A stretch of 12,453 nt of DNA, from NCBI GenBank assembly GCA_023430545.1, contig JAEZAF010000196.1, positions 1 through 12,453 on the forward strand, in the 5' to 3' direction. The notes beneath the pieces are model-generated. The model was not told the origin of the DNA, did no database searches, and saw only the letters and a program-made list of their open reading frames with translations. Below, one piece after another: positions 6,671-12,453 of the stretch; positions within the stretch are counted from its first letter, which is position 1, and the number at the start of each line of letters is the position of its first letter. The position numbers and the translations under genes were made by a program. The DNA comes from Chloroflexota bacterium. Its GTDB lineage: Bacteria; Chloroflexota; Anaerolineae; Aggregatilineales; Phototrophicaceae.

Positions 6671-6750
6671 TCTAACGAAGTTAGACGGGTATGAATCCGC
6701 CTGATGAGTCCAATCCTGTATCGCCAAGATGACTATTATTATCTATAGTC
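6671..6750. promoter_or_regulatory. Two inverted repeats in a divergent promoter region
   Basis: Between the divergent methyltransferase and sulfotransferase genes lie TCTAACGAAGTTAGA (6671-6685, 6-bp arms, 3-nt centre) and GACTAT-N8-ATAGTC (6731-6750, 6-bp arms). Both are perfect and sit where operators would be expected. No regulator gene is adjacent and no convincing promoter hexamers were found, so this is a weak call. Confidence 0.3.
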
Positions 6751-6782
6751 TTTATTGTGCTTGTTGACTCGGTGAGTATGCT

Positions 6783-7478
6783 ATGACAAAACCTGATTTC
6801 CTTGGAATAGGTGCGCAAAAGTCGGGGACGACCTGGCTGTGGCAGCAGCTTCGACTTCATCCACAGCTTTTCTTCCCGGAGACAAAGGAAATTCACTTCT
6901 GGGATCTTCACTATTCGCGTGGCTATAAATGGTATGAAAACCAGTTTCACCCGGATGTAGACGGCCTCGCTGGTGAGATCACAGCGGCGTATGCCATACT
7001 CCCGATAGAGACCATAGCGGAAATCCACAGCCGCTATCCGGAGCTTCGACTGCTGTACCTGCTCCGCAATCCTATTGACCGGGCATGGTCCGCTGCGCTG
7101 ATGGCCCTGCAGCGGGCTGAGATGGTGATCAGCGAAGCTTCCGACCAGTGGTTTATCGATCATTTCCATTCGAGTGGATCGCGCCTGCGTGGGGATTATG
7201 CCACCTGTCTGGATCATTGGCTGACGTATTATCCCCGCGAGCAGCTTTATGCAGGACACTATGATCGCATCAGCAGCGATCCACAGGGCTTGCTGAGTGA
7301 AGTCTGCACGCACCTCGGGATCGATCAGTTCAGTACCATTGGGATTACGCTCAATTTTTCGTCACGGTTCAACAAAAGCATCGATGCACCGCTGCGTGAG
7401 AGTCTTTATCCAGTCCTGCAGGAACTCTATCAACCAGTGATTGCGCGGCTGGAGCGTGATTACGGGATTACGTTTTAA
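6783..7478 (+). CDS. PAPS-dependent sulfotransferase domain protein
   Basis: A 231-aa protein of the sulfotransferase superfamily, which transfers sulfate from PAPS to a hydroxyl or amine. It opens with PDFLGIGAQKSGTTWLWQQL, containing the 5'-phosphosulfate loop QKSGTTWL (about 12-19). This is followed by HPQLFFPETKEIHFWD, typical of heparan-sulfate/NodH-like members. RNPIDRAWSAALM (about 95-107) is the 3'-phosphate-binding motif. GDYATCLDHWLTYYPREQLYAGHYDRI corresponds to the family's Y...L..W...F....L....YEDL segment. There is no signal peptide or membrane segment, so it is probably cytoplasmic. The acceptor cannot be told. At 231 aa it is somewhat shorter than the usual 260-300. GGTGAG (6771-6776) lies 6 nt before the ATG. 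The aminotransferase starts 71 bp downstream on the same strand and may share its transcript. Confidence 0.9.
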   Translation: MTKPDFLGIGAQKSGTTWLWQQLRLHPQLFFPETKEIHFWDLHYSRGYKWYENQFHPDVDGLAGEITAAYAILPIETIAEIHSRYPELRLLYLLRNPIDRAWSAALMALQRAEMVISEASDQWFIDHFHSSGSRLRGDYATCLDHWLTYYPREQLYAGHYDRISSDPQGLLSEVCTHLGIDQFSTIGITLNFSSRFNKSIDAPLRESLYPVLQELYQPVIARLERDYGITF

Positions 7479-7549
7479 TTCGCTCCTGACAAGTAAGTGA
7501 TCTTGATTATCTGACTCACCCTGTCCTGTCTGAAAGGCACCAGACTATT

Positions 7550-8716
7550 ATGCCCAGAATTGCCGACCGTGTCGCTGCATTCGGCACGACGATTTTCACC
7601 GAGATCAATGACCTCGCGCAGCGGCATAATGCCGTCAATCTTGGTCAGGGACGCCCGGATTTTGACGGACCACAGCCGATCATCGAGGCCTTTGCCGATG
7701 CCGTCCGCAGCGGACAGTATAACCAGTATGCCCCCGGCCCCGGACTTCCCGCGCTCAAGCAGGGGATTGCGTCCCATGCGCAGCGGGCTTACGGTCTGGA
7801 TGTTGAGGCAAACGGTGGTGTGATCGTTTTTCCCGGTGCGACCGAGGCGATCTTTGCGTCGATCATGGGGCTGGTGGATGCCGGTGACGAGGTGATCGTG
7901 ATCGAGCCGTACTTCGACGTTTATGCGCCGGGTGTGACCATGGCAGGGGCGAAACCGGTCTTTGTCCCGATGCATCCGCCGGACTGGACCTTTGACCCGG
8001 ACGAACTGCGGGGGGCCTTCGGCCCGAAGACCCGCGCCATTATCCTCAACACACCGCATAATCCGACCGGGCGCGTCTATACCCGTGAAGAACTGACGAT
8101 GATCGCCGAGCTGTGCCGGGAATTCGATGTGACGGTGATCTCCGATGAGGTCTACGAGCATCTGATCTTCGATGATGCCCAGCATATCGCCATTGCCTCG
8201 CTGCCGGGGATGTTCGAGCGAACGGTGACGATCGGCAGTGCGGGTAAGTCCTTCGGGATGACGGGCTGGAAAATCGGCTGGGCCTACGGTCACCCGGACC
8301 TGATGCGCGGCTTGTGGCAGGCACACCAGTTCATCGCCTTTGCCGCGAACCATCCGGCACAGGCGGCGGTGGCCTATGCCTTCACACTGCCCTCCAGCTA
8401 CTACGAGGATTACCGCGAGTTGTACACTGCCAAGCGTGATCTGATGGTGCAGGGCTTACAGTCCGCCGGACTGAAGGTCAGCGTGCCGAAGGGGACATAC
8501 TTCGTGATGGCCGACTTCTCCGACGTGTTCGACGGCGGATCGGTCGCGTTCTCGCGCTACCTGATCGAGCAGATCGGCGTTGCGGGGATTCCACCGGGAT
8601 CGTTCTACACACCGGAGCATCGTCATATCGGAGACAATCACCTGCGCTTCGCTTTCTGCAAAAGTGACGACATCCTGCGCGAAGCTGCGGTGCGTCTGGC
8701 GAAGCTGCGGGGATGA
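7550..8716 (+). CDS. PLP-dependent class I/II aminotransferase (methionine/kynurenine type)
   Basis: A full-length 388-aa fold-type I aminotransferase. Visible motifs are FGTTIFTEINDLAQRHNAVNLGQGRPDFDGP at the N-terminus (quoted in part: LGQGRPDFDGP), NQYAPGPG (about 58-65), GATEAIFA, NTPHNPTG with N171, SDEVYEHLIF with D199 and Y202, and SAGKSFGMTGWKIGWAYG with K233 as the Schiff-base lysine. HLRFAFCK carries the substrate carboxylate arginine, R366. The N-terminus and the SDEVYEH/GKSFGMTGWK blocks resemble E. coli YbdL (methionine aminotransferase) and kynurenine aminotransferases rather than aspartate aminotransferases proper. It is expected to be a cytoplasmic homodimer; the exact amino acid is uncertain. 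The ribosome site is weak (AAAGG, 12 nt upstream). The gene ends just before a large hairpin that may terminate it. Confidence 0.95.
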   Translation: MPRIADRVAAFGTTIFTEINDLAQRHNAVNLGQGRPDFDGPQPIIEAFADAVRSGQYNQYAPGPGLPALKQGIASHAQRAYGLDVEANGGVIVFPGATEAIFASIMGLVDAGDEVIVIEPYFDVYAPGVTMAGAKPVFVPMHPPDWTFDPDELRGAFGPKTRAIILNTPHNPTGRVYTREELTMIAELCREFDVTVISDEVYEHLIFDDAQHIAIASLPGMFERTVTIGSAGKSFGMTGWKIGWAYGHPDLMRGLWQAHQFIAFAANHPAQAAVAYAFTLPSSYYEDYRELYTAKRDLMVQGLQSAGLKVSVPKGTYFVMADFSDVFDGGSVAFSRYLIEQIGVAGIPPGSFYTPEHRHIGDNHLRFAFCKSDDILREAAVRLAKLRG

Positions 8717-8721
8717 AAAGG

Positions 8722-8783
8722 AACCGGTCGCTGTGGGAGCGCATGGCGATACATCGCAGGCGCTCCCCTACACAGAACCGGTT
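8722..8783. repeat. Long imperfect hairpin between convergent genes, REP-like
   Basis: Stem segments are AACCGGT (8722-8728) with ACCGGTT (8777-8783), CTGTG (8731-8735) with CACAG (8771-8775), and GGAGCGC (8736-8742) with GCGCTCC (8760-8766). The loop holds GCGAT/ATCGC (8746-8757). CCTA (8767-8770) is unpaired, creating the motif CCCTACACA at 8766-8774. TTTT follows on the plus strand at 8782-8785. It lies between the 3' ends of the aminotransferase and merR-type genes, so it may terminate both. Its CCCTAC motif is shared with the hairpins at 10377-10417 and 12347-12382. Confidence 0.6.
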
Positions 8784-8841
8784 TTGCAGATTCCCCTAAT
8801 GGGCGAAGAGTCAACAGAACCTGTATAGAAAGGTATCCCGG

Positions 8842-9258
8842 TCAGCAACCGGAGGTGATAGTGACCTCTTCGGATGCTGATTTTTCTTCCACTGCGCACT
8901 GTTCCAACGACTCACAATGACAGTTGAGCGTGGTCTCTAAAAGCGACTTCATACGTTGAGCGCGCTCGATCATCGCATCCAGCTCGGTCAGTTTGCTTCC
9001 GGCAAGCGCGGCCCACCGCTCAGAGGGCGGCGTGTCGGTCGGGAAGTCATGGACGAGCGTCTGGATTTCGGCAATCGTAAAACCTGCCTGCTGTGCCAGT
9101 CGAATCACCCCCAGCTTCTGAAGGACAGAAGCATCGTAACGCCGTTTGCCGCTCACACGTTTGCACGGGGGCAGCAGCCCGATACGCTCATAGTAGCGGA
9201 TGGTGGAGGTGGCGATACCCGCCTGACGGGCAATTTCCCCAATTGCAAATATCTGCAT
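8842..9258 (-). CDS. MerR-family metal- or thiol-responsive regulator
   Basis: A 138-aa MerR-family activator. It begins MQIFAIGEIARQAGIATSTI and has the winged-helix block TIRYYERIGLLPP, SGKRRYDASVLQKLGVIRLAQQAGFTIAEI, then a long dimerisation helix and a C-terminal Cys-rich tail NCHCESLEQC (C113, C115, C121) ending in C138. These Cys residues match the metal-loop position of MerR/CueR/ZntR; C113-x7-C121 has the CueR spacing. Where MerR has C82 and ZntR C79, this protein has a serine (PPSERW), as CueR does, hinting at a monovalent ion or a non-Hg inducer. I chose ATG 9258, which has AAGGGG 7 nt upstream. The longer GTG start (9285) falls inside the operator. It is divergent from the membrane protein gene and presumably autoregulated from the shared operator. 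Confidence 0.92.
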   Translation of the reverse strand: MQIFAIGEIARQAGIATSTIRYYERIGLLPPCKRVSGKRRYDASVLQKLGVIRLAQQAGFTIAEIQTLVHDFPTDTPPSERWAALAGSKLTELDAMIERAQRMKSLLETTLNCHCESLEQCAVEEKSASEEVTITSGC

Positions 9259-9269
9259 CTTCAGACCCC

Positions 9270-9300
9270 TTGACATGAAGTTCACTTCAAGTCCTAGACT
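9270..9300 (+). promoter_or_regulatory. MerR-type promoter with 19-bp spacer and operator dyad
   Basis: TTGACA (9270-9275) and TAGACT (9295-9300) are separated by 19 bp, the overlong spacer characteristic of MerR-activated promoters. Centred in it is the dyad TGAAGT-TC-ACTTCA (9276-9289), extended by GAC (9272-9274) and GTC (9291-9293). It faces the membrane protein gene at 9341. The regulator gene starts 12 bp to the other side, so one operator can serve both directions. Confidence 0.85.
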
Positions 9301-9340
9301 TCAGATTATCGCAGGTCTTACGTGTCAGGAGTTGGAAGTG

Positions 9341-9853
9341 ATGAGCACACCCGAATTATCACCGGTTCAATCAGCTAATACAGAGTCCGCGTCAGGCTGT
9401 CAGCAGACAGGATGCTGCACCACGACCGAAGCCGGCAGCGCGGCCTGTGTCGTGCCGGATGCCCGACAATCTGATACCTTACAGGCCTCCAATAACCCGT
9501 ATGGGTTTGGGTTACAGGTGATCTCTGAACCGCTGCGAACGGATGACGCGATCATCAAACCGCCTGAAAGCCGTTGGAAGCAGATCCGAGGTGGTGTGAT
9601 GTTTGCGGTTGCCTGCATCACCAGCCCATGCTGTACTCCGCTGATTGTGCCGGTTGTGTTATCTCTGCTGGCCGGGACTCCAGCCGCCTTGTGGTTGGGG
9701 CAAAATCTCGGCTGGGTGTTCGGTGGTTTAACCCTGATTTCCGTCGTGAGCCTGATACTGGGCCTGCGCTGGATGAATGGCCCGCAGGGACGCATTACGA
9801 TCACACGGCGTTCAAATCAGCGTCTTAACTCATCCGTCAGTTCAAACCTTTAA
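9341..9853 (+). CDS. Cys-rich MerE/MerF-like two-TM membrane protein
   Basis: A 170-aa protein. The N-terminal about 80 residues are hydrophilic and carry cysteines in ASGCQQTGCCTTT (C20, C25, C26) and AACVVPD (C36). Two membrane helices follow, at about 85-112 and 122-143. The first holds ACITSPCCTPLIVP with C92, C97 and C98. The block SPCCTP...LLAGTPAALWLGQNLGWVFGGLTLISVVSLILGLRW (given in part) resembles the membrane core of the mercury transporters MerE (CPCHLP, LAGTTAGAFLG) and MerF (CCFTP). A role in moving Hg or another soft metal or metalloid is inferred. The real start is ATG 9341 with GGAG 9 nt upstream; the longer frame begins inside the promoter at 9275. The long Cys-rich N-terminal extension is unusual for MerE/F, which are about 80 aa. 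It is the first gene of the MerR-controlled unit. Confidence 0.8.
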   Translation: MSTPELSPVQSANTESASGCQQTGCCTTTEAGSAACVVPDARQSDTLQASNNPYGFGLQVISEPLRTDDAIIKPPESRWKQIRGGVMFAVACITSPCCTPLIVPVVLSLLAGTPAALWLGQNLGWVFGGLTLISVVSLILGLRWMNGPQGRITITRRSNQRLNSSVSSNL

Positions 9854-9871
9854 CAATCAGGAGGAGATACC

Positions 9872-10267
9872 ATGCAAGCAGATATTCATCAGGACCCTGA
9901 AGCGGAAGTGCCATTTGCCTGTGATCTGAGTGTTTTCACGGCGGAACAGCGCGAACATCTCGGCCAGCTTTCGGTTGAACTGTTTGGTGCGGTCAGCGAC
10001 GTTCGTGAACTAGCTGACGGCTATGCTTTCCGCCTGCCTGCCAGTTTTTCAGTCCACAAGGTCGCTGACTTTATCGCCAATGACCATCTGTGCTGCCCGT
10101 TCCTCAATCACGGGATGGACCTCGAACCAAAGGGTGGTTCACTGTGGCTGCGGTTGACGGCGCCCAGAGAGGGCGTCAAGGAATTTGTGATCGGCGAAAT
10201 CGGGGGTAACAACCTGTTGAGCGATGAGGTCGCGATCGCAGCCGGTTTTAAGCAGCCTGAAGCCTGA
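9872..10267 (+). CDS. Small CC-motif protein of the MerR unit, family unknown
   Basis: A 131-aa soluble protein without signal peptide or membrane segment. Notable parts are FACDLSVFTAEQREHLGQL (C17), LFGAVSDVRELADGYAFRLP, and VADFIANDHLCCPFLNHGMDL with adjacent C74-C75, followed by GGSLWLRLTAPREGVKEFV. The three cysteines are its only ones and could bind a soft metal. It starts 18 bp after the membrane protein stop, with a strong AGGAGGAG ribosome site (9859-9866), so the two are co-transcribed and under the MerR promoter. It is not MerA, MerB or MerP: the Rossmann and GMTCxxC motifs are absent. I recall similar small proteins next to mercury genes but cannot name the family. Confidence 0.82.
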   Translation: MQADIHQDPEAEVPFACDLSVFTAEQREHLGQLSVELFGAVSDVRELADGYAFRLPASFSVHKVADFIANDHLCCPFLNHGMDLEPKGGSLWLRLTAPREGVKEFVIGEIGGNNLLSDEVAIAAGFKQPEA

Positions 10268-10296
10268 GAACTGTGTCGTTTCTGACTGTAATCCAG

Positions 10297-10322
10297 GGCG
10301 GAGAGACTGCTGCCTCTCCGCC
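10297..10322 (+). terminator. Probable terminator of the MerR-controlled operon
   Basis: A perfect 9-bp GC-rich stem, GGCGGAGAG (10297-10305) with CTCTCCGCC (10314-10322), has an 8-nt loop and lies 30 bp after the stop of the CC-motif gene. The following sequence is only moderately T-rich (GGTATTTTATT from about 10336), so termination may be weak or rely on the hairpin alone. Confidence 0.5.
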
Positions 10323-10376
10323 ACTCAGGGTTAAGGTATTTTATTCCTGGTTCAGGTGTTTACGGGCGGACAGGGC

Positions 10377-10417
10377 AGGCGTTGTCCCTACCTTCGTATT
10401 TTGCAGGGACAACGCCT
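10377..10417. repeat. Perfect 13-bp inverted repeat between convergent genes, REP-like
   Basis: AGGCGTTGTCCCT (10377-10389) pairs perfectly with AGGGACAACGCCT (10405-10417) around a 15-nt loop. An overlapping alternative stem pairs GGACA (10368-10372) with TGTCC (10383-10387). No T-tract follows on either strand. It carries the CCCTAC motif (10386-10391) seen in the hairpins at 8722 and 12347. It lies between the 3' ends of the CC-motif gene and the zinc-ribbon gene. Confidence 0.6.
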
Positions 10418-10445
10418 AAACATGCCTGCATGGCCTTGTCCGCTG

Positions 10446-11849
10446 TTAACTCGCGGGTGCCAGCGTACTGCAATCGGGCGCATTGGTAAACTGCCCGACC
10501 TGCAGCTCCCAGACTGACTCAATGGAGGCATCTTCCCACACACTCGGATTGACTTCGCACTCGTAGCGGCTGCCGCCGTCACCGGTGAAGATCAGCGTAT
10601 AGACCTCACGCCGGTTGCCTTCGCGTTCGCATCCGACACAGGCCCCGCTGCGGCTCAGATTGGCTTCCGCCCAGAAGGGCTGGACATCCGCCGCGCCGCT
10701 GGATGTCACAGTGCGCTCGGTCTGCCAGCGGTCGATGGTGTAGTAGCAGACATCACCATAGACGGGTTCTTCACGGTACTTGGGACTGCACACCTGCTGT
10801 TCGCGGAAGGTGCCGTCGCCACGGTCCACCTGCTGGCGGCTGCAGGTCTCGCCATCCTGAACGCGGCGGGTATCGACCTGTTCGCGGCGGCGGCTGACGC
10901 TGTAGGCATCCCCCGGCATGGATGAGCAGACACTGCTGTCGGAGACGGCCATCAGCTTTTCGATTTCGATCTCGCGATCCCACTGCTTGTCGGCCAGGAC
11001 GATATTGGCGGATTTCTTCGCGGTGAAGAAATAGACGCCACCAATGAACAGGATCGCCGCGATCGCGATCATGGCGATATTCTTCGGCGTCCATTTGAAG
11101 CCGGAACTGGAAGTGCTGGCAGTCTGCGGGATGCCGCTGACACGCTGTGCTGCCTGTTCATCCAGGCGGGACTGAAGATCTTCGCGCTCCAGAAAATCAT
11201 TGAATCCGGCGGCGCGGACGGCCTGTGTGCCGACGGCCTGTGCATCTGTTTGTGGAGAACCGCAGCGTGGGCAGAATTCCGCATCAGCGGCATTCAGTGT
11301 CCCGCAGGCGGGGCAGACCTTGTCCGCACCGACGTAATGATGATCCTTGACGGCGATCTTCTCATCGTCTGCCGGATAATAGCGCCACTCCGGGTCCTGT
11401 GGAGAACCGCACGCCGGACAGAAGCGATGGGTCTTGCCTAACAGCTTTTCCGACCCGCAGAAGCGGCAGTCCCACAGCATCTCGTAGACCGCATCTTCAT
11501 CAATGGCGTTCTGCTTTTGACCTGATGCCTGGCCGGTCGCTTCATTAATCACATTCTGTAAGGTGTTATCCAGCATGCCGCCAAGCTGGTGGCCTAACGC
11601 ACCGCGCAGTCCGCTGCCAAGCGCCTGACCGAGCAGATTCCCGCCAGCCTGACGGGCGACCCTGCCGAGTGAATTCTCCAGTGACTGCTTTAGGGCGCGG
11701 GCGGCTTCGGCGGCTTCACGCTCTGCGGCCTCGCGTTCGGCATCCGTGAGAGGACGGTTCGATCCATCGGGTCGGTAATTCCCGGTCCCGGAATCGTCGG
11801 CGTCTTCATCATTGTAGGGGCGCTGGGGAAAATTGGGCGGTGTAGACAT
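10446..11849 (-). CDS. Double zinc-ribbon, single-TM protein with Cys-rich C-terminal domain
   Basis: A 467-aa protein. Residues 1-35 are Pro/Asp-rich and disordered-looking. An Ala/Glu helix (about 36-65) is followed by a Gly/Leu/Ala stretch (about 66-105) that looks membrane-associating or amyloid-like. Zinc ribbon 1 has C128/C131 and C144/C147 (CRFCGS...FCPACGSP); ribbon 2 has C179/C182 and C193/C196 (VCPACG...FCPRCGSP). One membrane helix spans about 257-276 (IAMIAIAAILFIGGVYFF). The C-terminal part has eight cysteines, suited to disulfides outside the cell, and many Arg and Glu residues. Topology is inferred as ribbons inside, Cys domain outside. The ATG at 11849 is preferred over the TTG at 11912; GAGG lies 14 nt upstream, which is far. 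A possible promoter (TTGCAT-17-TTAAAT, minus strand, about 11940-11970) lies upstream. I do not know the function; sensing or scaffolding is plausible. Confidence 0.85.
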   Translation of the reverse strand: MSTPPNFPQRPYNDEDADDSGTGNYRPDGSNRPLTDAEREAAEREAAEAARALKQSLENSLGRVARQAGGNLLGQALGSGLRGALGHQLGGMLDNTLQNVINEATGQASGQKQNAIDEDAVYEMLWDCRFCGSEKLLGKTHRFCPACGSPQDPEWRYYPADDEKIAVKDHHYVGADKVCPACGTLNAADAEFCPRCGSPQTDAQAVGTQAVRAAGFNDFLEREDLQSRLDEQAAQRVSGIPQTASTSSSGFKWTPKNIAMIAIAAILFIGGVYFFTAKKSANIVLADKQWDREIEIEKLMAVSDSSVCSSMPGDAYSVSRRREQVDTRRVQDGETCSRQQVDRGDGTFREQQVCSPKYREEPVYGDVCYYTIDRWQTERTVTSSGAADVQPFWAEANLSRSGACVGCEREGNRREVYTLIFTGDGGSRYECEVNPSVWEDASIESVWELQVGQFTNAPDCSTLAPAS

Positions 11850-12035
11850 CTGATTTCTGCATTCCTCACTAGTATGACCGTCCGCAGGCTGTGACGTCCA
11901 GCCCGATGACAAAATTTATCTACTCATGATAATCTCATTTAACGTCATGTTTAGTGTAAATGCAAACTCCATCGGTACCATCCACCTTTTGATGGGGGTT
12001 TATGTGCGTCTTTTGCTGATTCTGGCTGCGACAGC

Positions 12036-12083
12036 TTGTTGCTGCTGCTGCTGCTGCCGCACAAAATTTTTGTGCGGCAACAA
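12036..12083. repeat. Palindrome with a TGC triplet run inserted in one arm
   Basis: The right arm is TTTTGTGCGGCAACAA (12068-12083). The left arm begins TTGTTGC (12036-12042) and resumes at CGCACAAAA (12058-12066), with five extra TGC triplets (12043-12057) in between. Removing the 15 bp leaves a perfect palindrome with 16-bp arms and a single central T. As it stands, a 12-bp-arm hairpin (12055-12066 with 12068-12079) also forms. TGC occurs six times in a row in total. Confidence 0.75.
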
Positions 12084-12113
12084 CGGGTTTTCCCCTGAAA
12101 ATGACAGATGTGC

Positions 12114-12200
12114 TGCTGCAAAGATGGGTTTTGTTGCAGCATTGTGCTGGTAATTGCTGCAAAGCGCTGCTGCAAAGTGCTGCTGCAAAGTGCTGCAAGC
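12114..12200. repeat. 13-bp tandem repeats TGCTGCAAAGTGC
   Basis: Three direct, contiguous 13-bp units lie at 12155-12167 (CGC ending), 12168-12180 and 12181-12193, followed by a partial TGCAAGC. One separate copy (TGCTGCAAAGATG) lies at 12114-12126 and an inverted partial copy (GTTGCAGCA) at 12133-12141. No gene overlaps them. Confidence 0.75.
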
Positions 12201-12346
12201 ATGTTCAGCATCCCTACAAAATATGCGGCGGAGAGGGGTTCGTGTGATTGATTATCATAGCACAGATGTTCGGCACGTGCGGTTCGAATTTTCAAACGGA
12301 GTGGACCAAAAAGCCGCGGGATTCGCTACAAAATCAGTTACGAGCC

Positions 12347-12389
12347 GGACAGAGCGCCATTGCACGCAATGCGGCCCTGTCCCTACACA
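12347..12389. repeat. REP-like hairpin with CCCTACACA tail
   Basis: Stem parts are GGACAG (12347-12352) with CTGTCC (12377-12382), CGC (12355-12357) with GCG (12371-12373), and ATTGC (12359-12363) with GCAAT (12366-12370), with a 2-nt AC loop. CCCTACACA at 12381-12389 matches the motif in the 8722 hairpin base for base. No gene is adjacent within the window. Confidence 0.55.
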
Positions 12390-12453
12390 ATAGGCGTGAG
12401 GCAGGGGAGGGTGTACTCTGTCCACGGTAAAGATCTGAAATGATGGTTCAATC

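Larger units (their letters stand above)
11850..12453. other. Gene-free, TGC-rich repetitive end of the window
   Basis: No coding sequence with a credible start or motif is visible over about 600 bp. Open frames here are made of Ala, Gln, Cys and Ser runs produced by TGC/GCA repeats on either strand. The stretch holds a weak promoter candidate for the zinc-ribbon gene, an interrupted palindrome (12036-12083), 13-bp tandem repeats (12114-12200) and a REP-like hairpin (12347-12382). CCCTACAAA at 12212-12220 is a further isolated copy of the hairpin motif. Confidence 0.6.

Noticed and set aside
7475..8353. Minus-strand 292-codon frame
   Set aside because: Antisense shadow of the aminotransferase, which has a complete PLP motif set.
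9275..9340. Longer N-terminus of the MerE/F-like protein
   Set aside because: The ATG at 9275 lies within the MerR promoter (overlapping the -35), so it cannot be transcribed from it; ATG 9341 has a ribosome site.
12036..12200. CRISPR array
   Set aside because: Units are 13 bp, contiguous and without spacers, so this is a tandem repeat, not CRISPR.
11935..12295. Minus-strand frames rich in Ala, Gln and Cys
   Set aside because: They are produced by TGC/GCA repeats and have no ribosome site or motif.

Overview
This window looks like a bacterial chromosome segment with mid-to-high GC coding regions and dense gene packing. Chloroflexota (Anaerolineae-like) is my best guess, because the ParB-fold protein with an 'RLRLREESYRGL' N-terminus, the GTPase-domain-only FtsZ paralogue and the REP-like hairpins carrying a GTAGGG motif resemble what I know from that phylum. 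This is inference from recognition; no search was run.

Layout from left to right. (1) Positions 1-806, minus strand: the 5' end of an ABC-F ATPase gene, preceded by a long leader with a promoter-like pair, a 28-codon ORF and a 13-bp intrinsic terminator, which together look like a transcription attenuator. (2) Positions 807-1418: no gene; AT-richer DNA, then a foldable leader just before the next operon. (3) Positions 1419-4158, plus strand: a ParB/sulfiredoxin-fold protein, an FtsZ-like protein that ends before the T7 loop, and a two-domain RNase HI whose second domain has lost catalytic residues. (4) Positions 4112-5931, minus strand: two tandem, same-length (298 aa) paralogues of an unrecognised family, the second overlapping the RNase H gene tail-to-tail by 47 bp. 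Upstream of them lies a small SAM methyltransferase (6080-6619). (5) Positions 6783-8716, plus strand: a PAPS-type sulfotransferase and a class I/II aminotransferase of the methionine/kynurenine type. (6) Positions 8842-10267: a MerR-controlled divergent unit. It has a MerR regulator (minus), an operator in a 19-bp-spacer promoter, a Cys-rich MerE/MerF-like membrane protein and a small CC-motif protein. No mercuric reductase or organomercurial lyase is visible. (7) Positions 10446-11849, minus strand: a membrane protein with two cytoplasmic zinc ribbons and a Cys-rich presumed extracytoplasmic domain. (8) Positions 11850-12453: no gene; low-complexity TGC-rich DNA with a palindrome interrupted by a triplet run, 13-bp tandem repeats and a REP-like hairpin.

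The points most worth a second look are the ABC-F attenuator, the ParB-like / truncated FtsZ / double RNase H operon, the unknown tandem paralogues, the MerR unit with a serine at the usual metal-cysteine position, and the triplet expansion inside one arm of a palindrome. Three hairpins (8722, 10377, 12347) share a CCCTAC motif and may be one dispersed repeat family.
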